Assembly (NCBI GenBank): GCA_033964015.1
Contig: CM066922.1
Location: forward strand, 1,566,856 to 1,630,855
Direction: 5' to 3'
Length of the DNA: 64,000 nt
Source of the DNA: Scolanthus callimorphus
Taxonomy: Eukaryota; Cnidaria; Anthozoa; Actiniaria; Edwardsiidae
Shown: in pieces, positions 22,501-34,500 of the stretch
Position numbering within the stretch: position 1 is the first letter of the stretch
Layout: each line of letters begins with the position of its first letter
Program-made: the position numbers and the translations under genes
Notes under the pieces: model-generated
Databases searched by the model: none
Seen by the model: only the letters and a program-made list of their open reading frames with translations
Told to the model about the DNA's origin: nothing

Positions 22501-25500
22501 CAAGAGGCAGGGCGTGCAGGTCGAGATGGCTTGCCTGCACAGGTTCTGCTAGATTACCATGGACAGCAAAGCACCCATTGTGAAGAAGAGATCAAGGACT
22601 TTTTGAAGAGCCCAGGCTGCATTCCTGTTGCAGCATACCACCCCTTAGATGAAAACGTCAGTCCACTTCCAGTTCTTCATCAATGCTGCAGCACATGTGA
22701 AGTTGCAACTGCGGAGCAGAAGACTGCAACTCAAGCACAACTGTGAACATTAACATGTTGCCTGAAAATGCAGACTCTGTCAGAGATGTGACTCCTGATG
22801 ACTACAAGCTTGTCAAGGATGCTCTATTGGAGTTACAGAAGTCTTTTGACACAAACACAATGCTTGCATTTGGGGGCTCTCATGGATTCTCAAGTCAGCT
22901 TATTGAGGAGGTGTTAGATCACTGTGACAGCATCTTTTCTTTGGAGGATTTAACAAAACTAGTTCCTGTGTTCTCAAGGAAGCATGCCATCATGATCTTT
23001 GAAATTTTGAGTGATATATTTGATGACTGCCAAGAACTGACATGTGAAAATGTATCTGGTGAGGTTTCACAGAGCACTTGTGATATCGAGTATTTGCTTC
23101 GCAGTGAGTATGAAGAGGAAGAACTTGAGTGCCATGAATTAGATGTCCTTTAAGAAAGAGGGTTACTTGATGCAATAGAAGCTGTTTATTGCCATCATGC
23201 TGTACAACACCTCTAGCATTCATATTGACAAATGTGTTTTCTTTGGGTCTGGAAGCTGATGTATAGAAAAAGCAACCAGAACTTTGATATGGCCCCATAA
23301 TGTCATATTTAACAATTGGACTACTAGTTTGAATTGTCTATGAGTCAATAGATAGTTTACAAGGTGCGTAGCGCTGAGTTGACTATTTGACTCATAGAAA
23401 ACAAGAACAAGTAGTCTAATTGTTTTAGTAGGAACCCACTAGCATACTACCTTCGATTTGCTGCTAAAACATATTTATTTTCAAGATTTTAGAAAGTTTT
23501 GCACAGCATTTTCGCTACTCACTACCTATTACGTGATAGCAGAAACATATAAGTGAGTTGAAACGTGTAACAGCGTGACAACCTGCGAACAACTCGCATT
23601 CAATAAACACCATATTTGGAAAGCATCAGGTTCTTCACTTAGCCAATCAGCAATGGGAGATTTGATTCGTCATATTTTCTTAAACTAAGGCGCGCTACTC
23701 CTCACAACAGAAGAGAAGCACAAAATGAATTTAGTTTACTGTTTTACTTCCATGCTCAAACCCCACCAAAAAGATTGTTTATCATAACTTTGGCTGATAA
23801 CTTTTTATCATAACTTTGGCTGATAACTTTTTATCATAACTTTGGCTGATTTGCCATGGTAAAAAAGAGTGCAAACAACGCTGTTTGCATCAACACGCGC
23901 GCGCGCTTCTAAACCAACGGAAAACAGTTCGAATGCGCGTGCAATCCCAATGGAAAAGTCTTCATTGTTTTCAAAATATGGTGTTTAGTGATTGCGAGTT
24001 GTTCATTGGTTGTCACATCAGATTCATTTGTCTGATACACGTTTCAACTAAGTTATATGTTTCTGGTGATAGATAGTGTGTAGCGGAGCCAATCAGATTG
24101 CAGGATTTGTGATAGTATGCAAGTGGATTTCTACTAATATAACTGTAGTTTATCAAAGTTTTGCTGCCTATCACATGTGATTTGGAACCTATTTCATTCA
24201 CATAAAATCATGTTGCAATGGCTTGTGGCGAATAATAGCAGACAAGTTTTATTTAAAGGCAGTCAACTGTCAAGTAGAGATAGAAGAACTTAAGTACATA
24301 ATCAATGTGTTTTTCCAGGAAAAATCCATACCTGCCCTGTGAAAAGGATTGGAAATTCCAGAGGGGTAGGGTAGTCAAATGCCTTAAATTTCCCATTCAA
24401 TCAATGTATTTTTACTGGAAATTCCAGATGGAGCGGGGATTATATCTCACACCCCTTCTGTGGGAGAAGTATGGATAGTTCCTGGAATTACACAATGCAA
24501 GTAGGAAAACAATTTTAAGGGTCATTGATAAAGTCTTTTTAGAGATTTTACCAGGACCCGAAGAAATATAATTCAGATTTTTAATGACTGGTGAATCAGA
24601 ACTGTTTACACATATTATATAGCACTAGCTGATGCCCGTGAAAAATTCACGGAGTGTAAGGGAGAAATTTATTTTACTTAAAGCGATTCTCTGTTTAAAA
24701 AAAAACGGAAAAAGAAATCACAATGGCCATATGGATGTGGGGAGGGGTTCATGATTTCCCCCTTCCATAAACTGCTGGATTTACATTACTAATAACCTCC
24801 CCCATCAGCATGAGTACCCGTCCCACCATGCCGAAATAAATGAAGTGAGCCCAAAAGGATTTTTTTTGCACTGGTCTCCCTGATTGGTGCGACAAAATCA
24901 AAGAACCCGTGAAAATCGAAAGCGCAATTTGACTTCGGAATTGTTTGTATGTTTATCATATCTCAGTAAGGGGAGAGAAGAAACAGGTCAAGTAAAAATG
25001 GTCTAAGGACTAAGAATTTTTTTAGTTTATATTATTTATATTTTTTCGGCTTTATCCCTCGCTTAAAAAATAGCTTGAATTAGAACTTAGCCCACTGGAG
25101 GGATTCCTCTTTCTCTTCGGGATTGTGTCCTTCGTTTTGCGATAGAGCCGTAAGGATACATACATACATACATACATAACATTTATTTAAACACGGTAAA
25201 ATCATCAGTCGTACAGATAACAAATAAAAAAGTTACAAGACACTGGTTTCCATGATTGCCGTGTGTGAGCCCGGTATTGGGAAATACTTATCATAGCTTC
25301 TTTTCAAATTTGGAATAGTTTTAGCACTCCTCATTTCACTTGGAAAATTGTTCCATAGCTTTGCCCCGCAATAACTAAAACTATGTTTTCCATAGTTTGT
25401 TTTAGGCAATGGGAGAGCTAGCTTATTTTCGCTGTTTCTCAAATTGTATTTAGAGTCACAGGAGACGAATATGTCGATTAGATATGAGGGAAAGAGACCG

Positions 25501-28500
25501 TGCAGTGTTTTAAACATCGCTATCCCTAGATGTTTTCCTCTCCTGGTGGCAACATCGTCCCACTGCAGGAGTTCTCTAAGGGTAGCTGATCTAGTATCAT
25601 AACCTGACTTGGATTTATACTTAGAGAACATTATTCATGACTTTGACGGACTTTGTTTTGTAAATGTGTCACTTCGACTTAGCATGACTTAGCGCGTGAT
25701 CCGAGGGAAGCAAGGTAGTTGCACGTTTGTTGAAACTTGAATGAAAATTTTTCTCAGCTCAAAGCTTTCGAATTAGAATTATCCCTGCACATTCCTGTGT
25801 GTAATCTGTAAGAGAACCATTTAGGTTTCAATGTCTGGTGCTTTCGGCTGCGCGAACCGAGTTCTTTTTTAGTTTCAGTGGGAGAATTCAACATGGCGGC
25901 GATGGCGGCTTTGTCCCTCGCTTAAGAAATCGCTTGAATTAGAACTTAGCCCGCGGTGAATCTTTTCCAACAAAAACACGCTCATGGTCCAGATTTCCAC
26001 CTTCCCTTCGGGTTTGCGAACTTCTTTTGGCGGCACAGCTTCAGGGCTGAGCGGAGCGAGTGTCGACACGATTTTCCTTACGGTATTAATATATAGATGT
26101 TATTAAAATGAGCTTTTTGCTCAGATATAGCTGTTCATTTTCCTCAGTTCAGACAGGTGCTTATTGATCATTGTAGTTAAAACAATATACTGTCTGAGTA
26201 GATGGGAATCCATTTGACCAATTTATCTGTTATGTGTGATCCCCAAAAAATATCCATAGCCCCCAACCCTATGCAATTCTGCTAAATTGTTACAGAGGAT
26301 GTATGAGAAAAATGGGCCAAAATTGACCCCTACACCCCTTCAATCCCTCTGTGTGAGATGGGGGAATGTTTTTTTCTGGAATCACACTATTTTAATAGCC
26401 AATCTTTTGTATTGGTTGGAATCCTGGTGTCCATTTAAACTTTAATTTCAATTAAAGTTTACAATTTCAATTTCTCCACCTTGTACAAATGTCATCTCGA
26501 ATGGATTGTTTTTGTATCTGATAGTTAATTACTTTTCGTGTCTTTCACAGTTGGCATGAGATCTGGTTTTAATAGTCTGTTTGCTACATAAATGCAAAAA
26601 AGTCTAAGCCCAGTCAATTATTTCTTCTATCTATCTGGAACAAAACTGAACAATGCGTACTGGTAATATTGAATATGTCCTAAAATACAACGCATTCACA
26701 CTATTAGTATGGTATACTAAACATCCAATATGCTGTCTTTGTAATGCTTCCTTTGTGATCATCATAAACAGTAACAATATTTTGGACCATGCATTGCTTG
26801 AATATCTGAAATAACCTGTGTTAAAAAAGCCAATCACATCATATAATTTGTATTGTAAATTGTGAGCATTGCATTCAGTTTTAAACATTGTATATACAAA
26901 GAAGAAGAATGATTATGCAGTTCAGGTCAATAAACATGATTTGATTTCATTCCTGATTTGTTCTTTGGTTATGAGATCCCAAATGTAAAGATCATGCTGT
27001 TTAGCTCATGTTCCTTAGACATGTTTTGCTGAAGAAATATAGCAAACATTTTAATATAGTAGACCAATTTCAGTTCAAACTTAGTTACCATGGCCCAGTT
27101 CCAATAACAAGGATTTATCCTAGGGATAAATGTTTTTCTAACAAATAAAGTTTGTTAAGAAATCCTTAGCACTAGAATAACATATCCCTTGTTCTAGGAA
27201 CCATATATAATAAAAAAATGGATTTTTTTCATTCCCCTGTAATTATTATACTTAGCATCACCTCCTTGTCTGAGTGTTAATTTTGAGAGTGGTCTATAAG
27301 AAAATAGTTTGCTAACAATATCATGTTATCTCCTGGGCTCCTAAAAGTACCTTATTTCTCCTTTACTTATGTGGCACTTATTTCTCTTTTTCAAACAGTG
27401 GACTATATCACCCAAAAAATCCTAATGAAACATGACAATACTATAGAGTAGCAGAACTACGAGGAAGAGCATTGCCTGGCTACAAATTTTTGAATTTTAT
27501 TTCCCTCCAAAACACAAATTGCAGATAATCATATTGCAAAATCTAAGTGCTTGGAAAAAAGGAATAAGGTAATGCCTTTTATATTGTTACCTAGTCTGAT
27601 CGCAATTTATAAACTGATTCCCATAGTTTCATGTCATCTTTCATCCATGAATGGAGGTCACGATAATCAAGCTTCTTCAGGAGATTGGAGGGGAAATCAT
27701 GAAATGATGGGTGCCCCTGCCTGCCTTGAACGAACTGGAAGGCCTTGAGCCTAGTTAAGTCCTGGGTTACCTGCGCAACTGCAATCTCAGGACTTCCTGC
27801 AGCACGAAATCCAACCGAAGCATTCCTGTCACAGTCATGGTCAATTCCATCAATAATCAACTCAACTGGCTCAACAGTGTTGGCCACTCTCTCAGCTGAA
27901 GTCTCGTTGATGTTGGACCCGAGCGCTTTCCACATTGTCTTCACAATCTTGTTCAAGTGTTCCATTCTAAGATCCAAGGGATATTCCCTCCCTTGACCCC
28001 ATGTTTATTGAAAAACCTGTTCCATTTAAGGTCATGGGCTTCCTTTGCTGACATCAGTCCAGCCATTTTCACAAGATAAAGTAGAATGACATAGGAGTAC
28101 TTGGATTTACCATTGGCTTTGTAAAGTAGTAGGGCAAACTTGTAAAGCTCATGTAGCCGTTCTCCGTCACCCTCCTTTATAGCGTCATCAAATTCAAATA
28201 ATGTTAGCCCCATAACTAGCTTCGACCTGTGATAGTTGAAGAGATAGTCTTCACTTGTTGTAGTTCCTTCATTATTCTCTGTTGGGAGCTGAGCAATTGT
28301 AATCTCAGGGTGTGCATTCATTCCATGCCTTAAAAAAAGGAGAAAGAAATTTTAATCACAGAGACAAAACTCCCCTTTTCAATCCCTTCCCAGGGGTGGG
28401 ATAACCAGCGAAAGGGCCCAGAAGGCTCTTTTCGAAGCCAAATATACAGGAAATGTATAAAACAAAATTTGAAACACAATAGAAATATTATTTTATGAAG

Positions 28501-31500
28501 TGCACCTTCGGCCCTCTCCTGACAAAAAGCTCCCCCTTCCTCCTGCTGTTGGAGTACAGAGAGTTCCAATGGCCACAAGACAAACAGAGACACCCTTGCA
28601 TGCATGTATGGCCCAAGTACACATGATCTGTATGTATAAATAGTGTTGAATTGAGTGTGGATGTGCACATGATGACTTACTTGTTACGTATTGCTCTTGT
28701 TGAATACACAAGCCCACAGGCAGCACGACAGTAGAAATAGCCATAACCATCACGCTCGTCTGTTTGGTATGGGCTGTAAATACAGGAGTGCATCTGTACT
28801 TCATGCCTGAAACATAAATTGATGACATCAATTCTACCATTGAAATCATAGAAATGCATATTTGTTTCAGAAACTAGTGTACTAACAATGAAAAAATGAT
28901 TTTATCACTCACTTCACCCTTCCAGAATGAAATGCATATGTCTTGCCACAATCATGGCATGCTCGACAAGGAAACCTGTTCTCTCCACATGCATCCAGTT
29001 CCTGGACTTGCTCAACTAATGGCTGAATCCCCTCTCGTTCTATAACATACTTCTCAACAAATGCAATGCAGAGTTCTAGAAGCCATTTCCGTCTCTCGTC
29101 CTTAGATGCAGTCTTGTTGGGAAGAGGACAGCTAGGCACATCTAAAGTTGAAAATCATAAAAACATATACGAAAAAGCCTATGTTGCTTTTATCTTTAAT
29201 TTTACCTTCATTATGTACCATACATCTGCATAAAGGCAGCACAAATGTGGCCATTCACTTCACAGTTGTGGAAGTCCTTGTACTCATTATAGTGGTTATC
29301 AACCCCCTTGGCAGCATTTGTTTTTGCTGTCCTGTTTATACTCGCTCGAGTTGTTCCAACTTCTTTAGATGAGAGATCTTTAAAAAACATGTCAAATTCT
29401 ACCTGCAAAATTAAATCAACAAAACAGCTATTAGTGCTTGAGTATATTTCTGGAAGCAGATGATACATCAACAAGGCTTCCAAAATTACCTTGTTGAAAA
29501 TGGTAAATTCAAGAAAATATTCATAACACCTGTGAGTGGCACTTATGCTGCCCATAAAGGGAATACATCATATTATTAATTATATTTTCTGGAATTGCTC
29601 AAAACACTATATTTCATCTTTATTGAAATTGGCATGCTTTTGAAGTTAAAAGTGTAATTTATTTTACTTATGCCTGGTGCACACTTGCGACATAACGACA
29701 TAAGAAAAATATCACACGAACACAATTTAGTGGTTTCAAAATGTTGAAGTTCACAAAAAATACCATAAGATTGCTTTGGTGAAGTAACCTAATGATGATC
29801 CATGGAAAATATTGATTATTTCTTATGTGGTTATGTCGCTAGTGTGCACCAGGCTTTACCATATATAGATTGTATTTGGCATGCCAGTCAGCAAACTCTG
29901 TGTGAAATGCTTCCAGTCTTTCAAATGGAGTGTTTCCTAGCTGGTATGTCCATTGGACGTTCCTGGCTCTCTCCTCGAACAACTGGTCTCCATGAAATGC
30001 TACTGTTCCAAGTATACATTTGCCATTCTCTGTTTCTGTTGATGGAACATACTGATCTTAGTTCTTGATAAGCAGTTGAGCCATGTCGCCTGCCATATTT
30101 GGGTTTAGAAATTCCACACCAAGAGAACACTGCAAATAGTAAAAAAATCCTTGAATTTGTCTGGGGCGCTAATTTCAAATAATACAGCCATTACTAGCTA
30201 GGAAACTGGTGTACATCATGCATAAACACACCCTGGCCATTGGACATTTCAAAGAAATGTAAACCGTGTTTATTTGAGGAAATAGGGTATACTGATTAAA
30301 ATGCATGATGTGCAACATTTTTTCATTAATAAGAAACACTTGGAAGGGATGGGGTGGGGTGCTCATTTTAGCCAGCACATAGGCTATCTTATTTCAAAAT
30401 AAGACCTTTGAGGAGGGAGAGGGGGGGGGGGGGGGGGTAATCAAGGGGACAGAATGAAATTATGCAAATCACATTTTCATTCCCCCCCCCCAACCTTTCA
30501 CTCTCCTCCCTGCAGTACGTTTTCAAAACTTACACTTTCTGATTTGGTTGCCATGCTACTGGAATATTCATGAGGGATGTGATGAATCACAACATCACGT
30601 AATGCCTTGAAGCTGCCAAGGTATTTGGTGACAACTCTGCTGACAAGCACAGCCTGTGTACAAGGTTGTTTTGGACTGCTCTATCAGGAAAAAGATCACC
30701 GAACTCTATATGTCGCATGGCCTTCCGTGGACTGGTTTGGTCAAGTAGGGGGTTAACAGCCCTATTGCACACAGCATACTGTTGGGTCCAGTGCAGCGAG
30801 CGGTTGGTATGCTCTTTTGTTTGGATTCTTGCATGGACCATTAAATCGATGTTATCACCAACCAATCTGTCAAAATTGCATGTGAAATGAACACAAATAG
30901 AAAAATTAATATTGTAACATATTCATATTTAAACACATGTATGTTTGTTGAGTTCTGATTCAAAGAAATGAACAACCTATATCATTATTTTACCAACATT
31001 TAACTTTCGAGGGGGGGGGGGATTTCTACATGATCTCCGAAAAAAATCATATACAGCAACATGAAGAATTGGGCAATTCCAGAAAATACATGTACCCCGG
31101 GGATGGGCGGCATTTGGAAATTCTGAATGGGAGGGGGGGTTTTCAAGCTCGGAATTCTGCCTGCAAGGGGGGGGGGGGGGGGGGGTGCTGAAGCTGGAAG
31201 CTAGGTTAACCTCTCAGGAATTCTATATGCACGGGGGGGGGGGGGGATAAGCCATTTCGGTAATTCTGGATGCATGGGGGGGGTCAAAAACTAGTGCCGC
31301 CCGTAGTGGGGGTGCATATAATTTCTGGAATTGCCCATTTTAATAAAAACCCTTATTCCTTATTAAAAAATACAAAATTCTCACTGCATACAGGAGGTGA
31401 ACGGAACAAAACGCCCATCCCCCCTAAAGTGACAAATGGTCGAGCCCTTAGTTCGTACCATACAAGCAATGGTGATCGATACGTAAACCACTTACTTGTA

Positions 31501-34500
31501 TTCAGGGAGAATAGTGGCTTCACACTGGTTGAAAGCCGATGTAACAACGTGTTGCACGCATCTTTCGCGATGTCGGCCAGCAGATCGTTACAGTACTGGG
31601 ATACATTCTCGTCATAGTGAGCAGAATCTTTCAAAGCCGGATCTGACATATTGATTGCTTGTGCATTGAACTGAATTTCCAAAACATCCTTCAAAAACAG
31701 GACACTTTTCTTCTCCCTCTCTATTTCGCCCTTCCATACAAGTACTTTCTCTCTGCAATTTTCGCCCATTTTCCGCTGGAAATCGACAGTTGAGTTGTTC
31801 GACATGCTAACTCCCAGTTTGTTGAGACGTTCAATATCATCACTTTTGGCCCCACTGTGAAATAATATCGTGGACATCCTGTACGCCAGAGCTGACATCT
31901 TCTGGTTTCTGAATTTGGCGAGAGCAGCAGTTGCGAGGGCCAAGGCATTTAATTTTGCTTCAATTCCACTTTCCTCGGTTACGCTCTGAACCCCAGAAGC
32001 GCCCTTCAGCGTTGCTACCCAATAAGGGCACAAATCCTTAACAACCTCGGCTAACAGTTTTTTGCTCGTAAATTCGGCGATTTCCTTCGGGGACTTAGAC
32101 AATAGAATTGACTTCGTGTTATCTTTACAGTAAGCTTTAAACTCGCATTCTATTGCACGCCGTAAAGGCTCTTCGAGTTTCTGCTTAAGCTCTGGGTGTT
32201 TAAACACAGTATTCGCGACTGTTTCCCACTTGTTACGGAAAATATTGAGAATCAGGGATTTCGATTCTTCTGAGAATTCGCTCTTCGTCTCCGTTCGCTG
32301 ATTTGGATTGACAACTAGCACTTTCACCTGGGTCGTCGATTTTCCTACAAGTTCGTTTATGCTCAGGTCTGAAAGACTTCGATCTCTGGCCTCCTTTGCA
32401 TCCGACTGTCCGAACTGCAGTGACTTTTTTGCCTCCGAAGACTTCTGCCTTTGAGAGCTTGTGCGGGTTGGCGAAATTGTTGTCGGCAGACCTCGCTTGA
32501 ATCTTCGCACCTCGCTCGAAAGCGAATCCCCTCTTCGATGCCGCCAACAACGTTCTCCTTCTCTCCTTCTCTTTCTCTGTCCAAGGCCTTTTGGATTTGC
32601 TTGTAAAACTGATGCGTTCTTCTGATACTTCTGCCGCACGTTTTGCAGACTCGTTCAGAATACTGAGAGGATCTTGGAAGGGAAAAACCGATTTCCTTGC
32701 AGAGATCGGCCAACGAAGCAGTGTCGTTAAACTCTTGTCTTGTCTCTATACAAGTTTTCCCACGAAGGCCTACTAAATGTTCCGTATCTAACAGAAAACG
32801 AGAAAAAACAAAAACGGCAGCTACTGTTTGCAGTTATTTTAGCAGATAGATTTGTATCTTTAGCGGGTTTTGTCGGTGTTGATACCGGTGTTGCTACACT
32901 CATTTCTAAGCATTGTGAGAAAATAGTAAGCCCTGCACTTTTGACAGTGCTCCCCGTGAATTTGTTTTGAACGGTACGCTTTCAAATGATTGATAGCTGT
33001 CAATTCTGTCACGAAACGCAGCGAAGTGTATCGCTATTTGACATGAACCGGAAGCGTCACGGACGTTGGGCGGCTACTCAGAAAAGCATAGTTTTCAGGC
33101 AGGCGTTCTTTTTCCTCCTCTCCCCGCCCCCCTCACTTTGTCACTCGCTCCAGGCATTTCCGGCGCGCGTCCAAGCGTCCAAGATGGCGGCCACGACTAC
33201 GAACTCTGGGGTTTTCGGGGTTTTCGCGATAAAAACCGACGCCTGCAAGCAGGCTAAATAAAGTGGGAATCAAAAGGGTTATGATTCTAAAGTAATTAAA
33301 CTGAATTTTTTTGTTTACGCTTGCAGCCCAAAAAGAGACAAGGAACATGAAGCCTGGAAAGAAACCTATAAAAAAGCTCAAGTATGGCGAAGATGATGAG
33401 GATGTTGAGAAAGAGAAGAAGCGGGTAGCTTCTCTTGCCAGCAAGCTAGACAGAAATGTATGTGAAAAAGATTGCCCAGTTTTACACTGATCAGAAACAA
33501 ATAGCCCTTTTCATTGGAAAGTAGCCATCAAATTAAAATCCATGGTGATGACTGGCAAACATCAAGTTAAAGGTCACCTTTTTTTGTTGGCTTCTGCTTT
33601 CAAACTGTTAATGTTTATAATTGTTTGCCAGGCTATTCTAGATTTCCACATACCTAGCCCGCCCCCTTCAAACTGTAGACCAGGAGGTAGTGGCCAGGAA
33701 GACGACCAAGGGAGGATCTCAAGATTAGAGCAAATGGTTGCTCAATTGCAGCATGAGCTGCAGCAACTTAGGGTAAGCATTTATCATATGTTACAATATT
33801 TTTAGTTTAGAGTCTTATTTTGGTGGAGGTTCTTTTTCATTTTGATGACCCAAACTCATAATTATGGGTGCAAAGGGCACATAACTCCATACTTTACACG
33901 GTATACTATTTTTTACAGCCGAAGTATTTTTTACGCAATGTAATTTTCAAAACATTGATTAATTTATCTGCTGTTTACTTCTTTGACAATAGGGCTCTTG
34001 CCCTGTTTTGCCTACGTGCAAATGACTGGCTTACTCACAATGGAAACCAGACCAATGTTGCAACAGAAGCAACAAAAACAGGGCAAGAACCTGATTGGCT
34101 CTAATGATTTCAGTGTCAGAACAAACAAAGTTTTGAAAACACTCCACCAATGTGTAACAACCAATTTGGCTGTGACAACACGTTTTTTAAAGTTTGACAA
34201 TGACGCATTATTTTTTTTATTTAAGGAACAGAATAACAGACGCCCTATGACTCCACGAAGTGGTAGGCCGGTAGAACAGTCTGGAAGCCCTGCAGACAAT
34301 GGCACTCCAGGGAATGATGTTTCTGTGGTGCGTTTATGACTGACAGCCAAGGTGGTTGCAATATTCCTTGTGACAACTACTTATGGCATTTCGAAACCAG
34401 CCAGGAAAGCATAGTGGTAATATTGTATCGAACTATATAAAATGTCCAATAAACCATTCCAGCTGTAATGGGGAGCGCGCTTTAACAATTGAAATGTCTC

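Larger units (their letters stand above)
27591..32713 (-). pseudogene. DUF6589-type (AcademH-like) transposase of element B, decayed
   Basis: Homologous along its length to the transposase of element A. Exon 1 (32713-about 31500) starts MADLCKEIGF with a zinc-finger-like VCKTCGRSIRRTHQFYKQ. The frame then changes near 32540 to FKRGLPTTISPTRTSSQR and continues to ALAYRMSTILFHSGAK. Next: 30871-about 30540, LVGDNIDLMVHARIQT (first catalytic Asp), with a frameshift near 30660; 30130-29870, VAFHGDQLFEERARN (second Asp), with a TAA inside the exon near 30064; 29400-29211, MFFKDLSSKEVGTTR; 29139-28912, FPCRACHDCGKTYAFH (zinc finger); 28800-28680; 28321-27975, AIKEGDGERLHELYKF and LKWNRFF; then a frameshift and LDLRMEHLNKIVKTMW to the stop at 27591. 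At least three frameshifts and one nonsense codon show it is dead. Confidence 0.8.
21979..33256. mobile_element. Element B: decayed AcademH-like transposon, about 11.3 kb
   Basis: The ends TAGCCTGCTTGCAGGCG (21979) and its exact inverse (to 33256) bracket a truncated RecQ-type helicase (plus strand, left) and a DUF6589-type transposase (minus strand, right). This is the same convergent order as element A. The flanks read AATAAAATA and AATAAAGTG, a 6-of-9 match that may be a decayed 9-bp target duplication. The interior carries later insertions: two MITE copies, a family M2 element, an L2 LINE tail and others. The left end abuts the helicase with no N-terminal half, so a deletion probably occurred there. 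Confidence 0.7.

Noticed and set aside
28330..28668. Minus-strand frames around 28.3-28.7 kb as a separate gene
   Set aside because: They lie in an intron of the element B transposase and carry no domain.
30419..31250. Poly-G tracts as G-quadruplex regulatory elements
   Set aside because: They are simple homopolymer expansions within MITEs; length is unreliable and no function is implied.
32233..32550. Third overlapping frame in the element B transposase exon
   Set aside because: Comparison with element A supports the frames carrying VCKTCGRSI and FKRGLPTTISP; this one has no counterpart.
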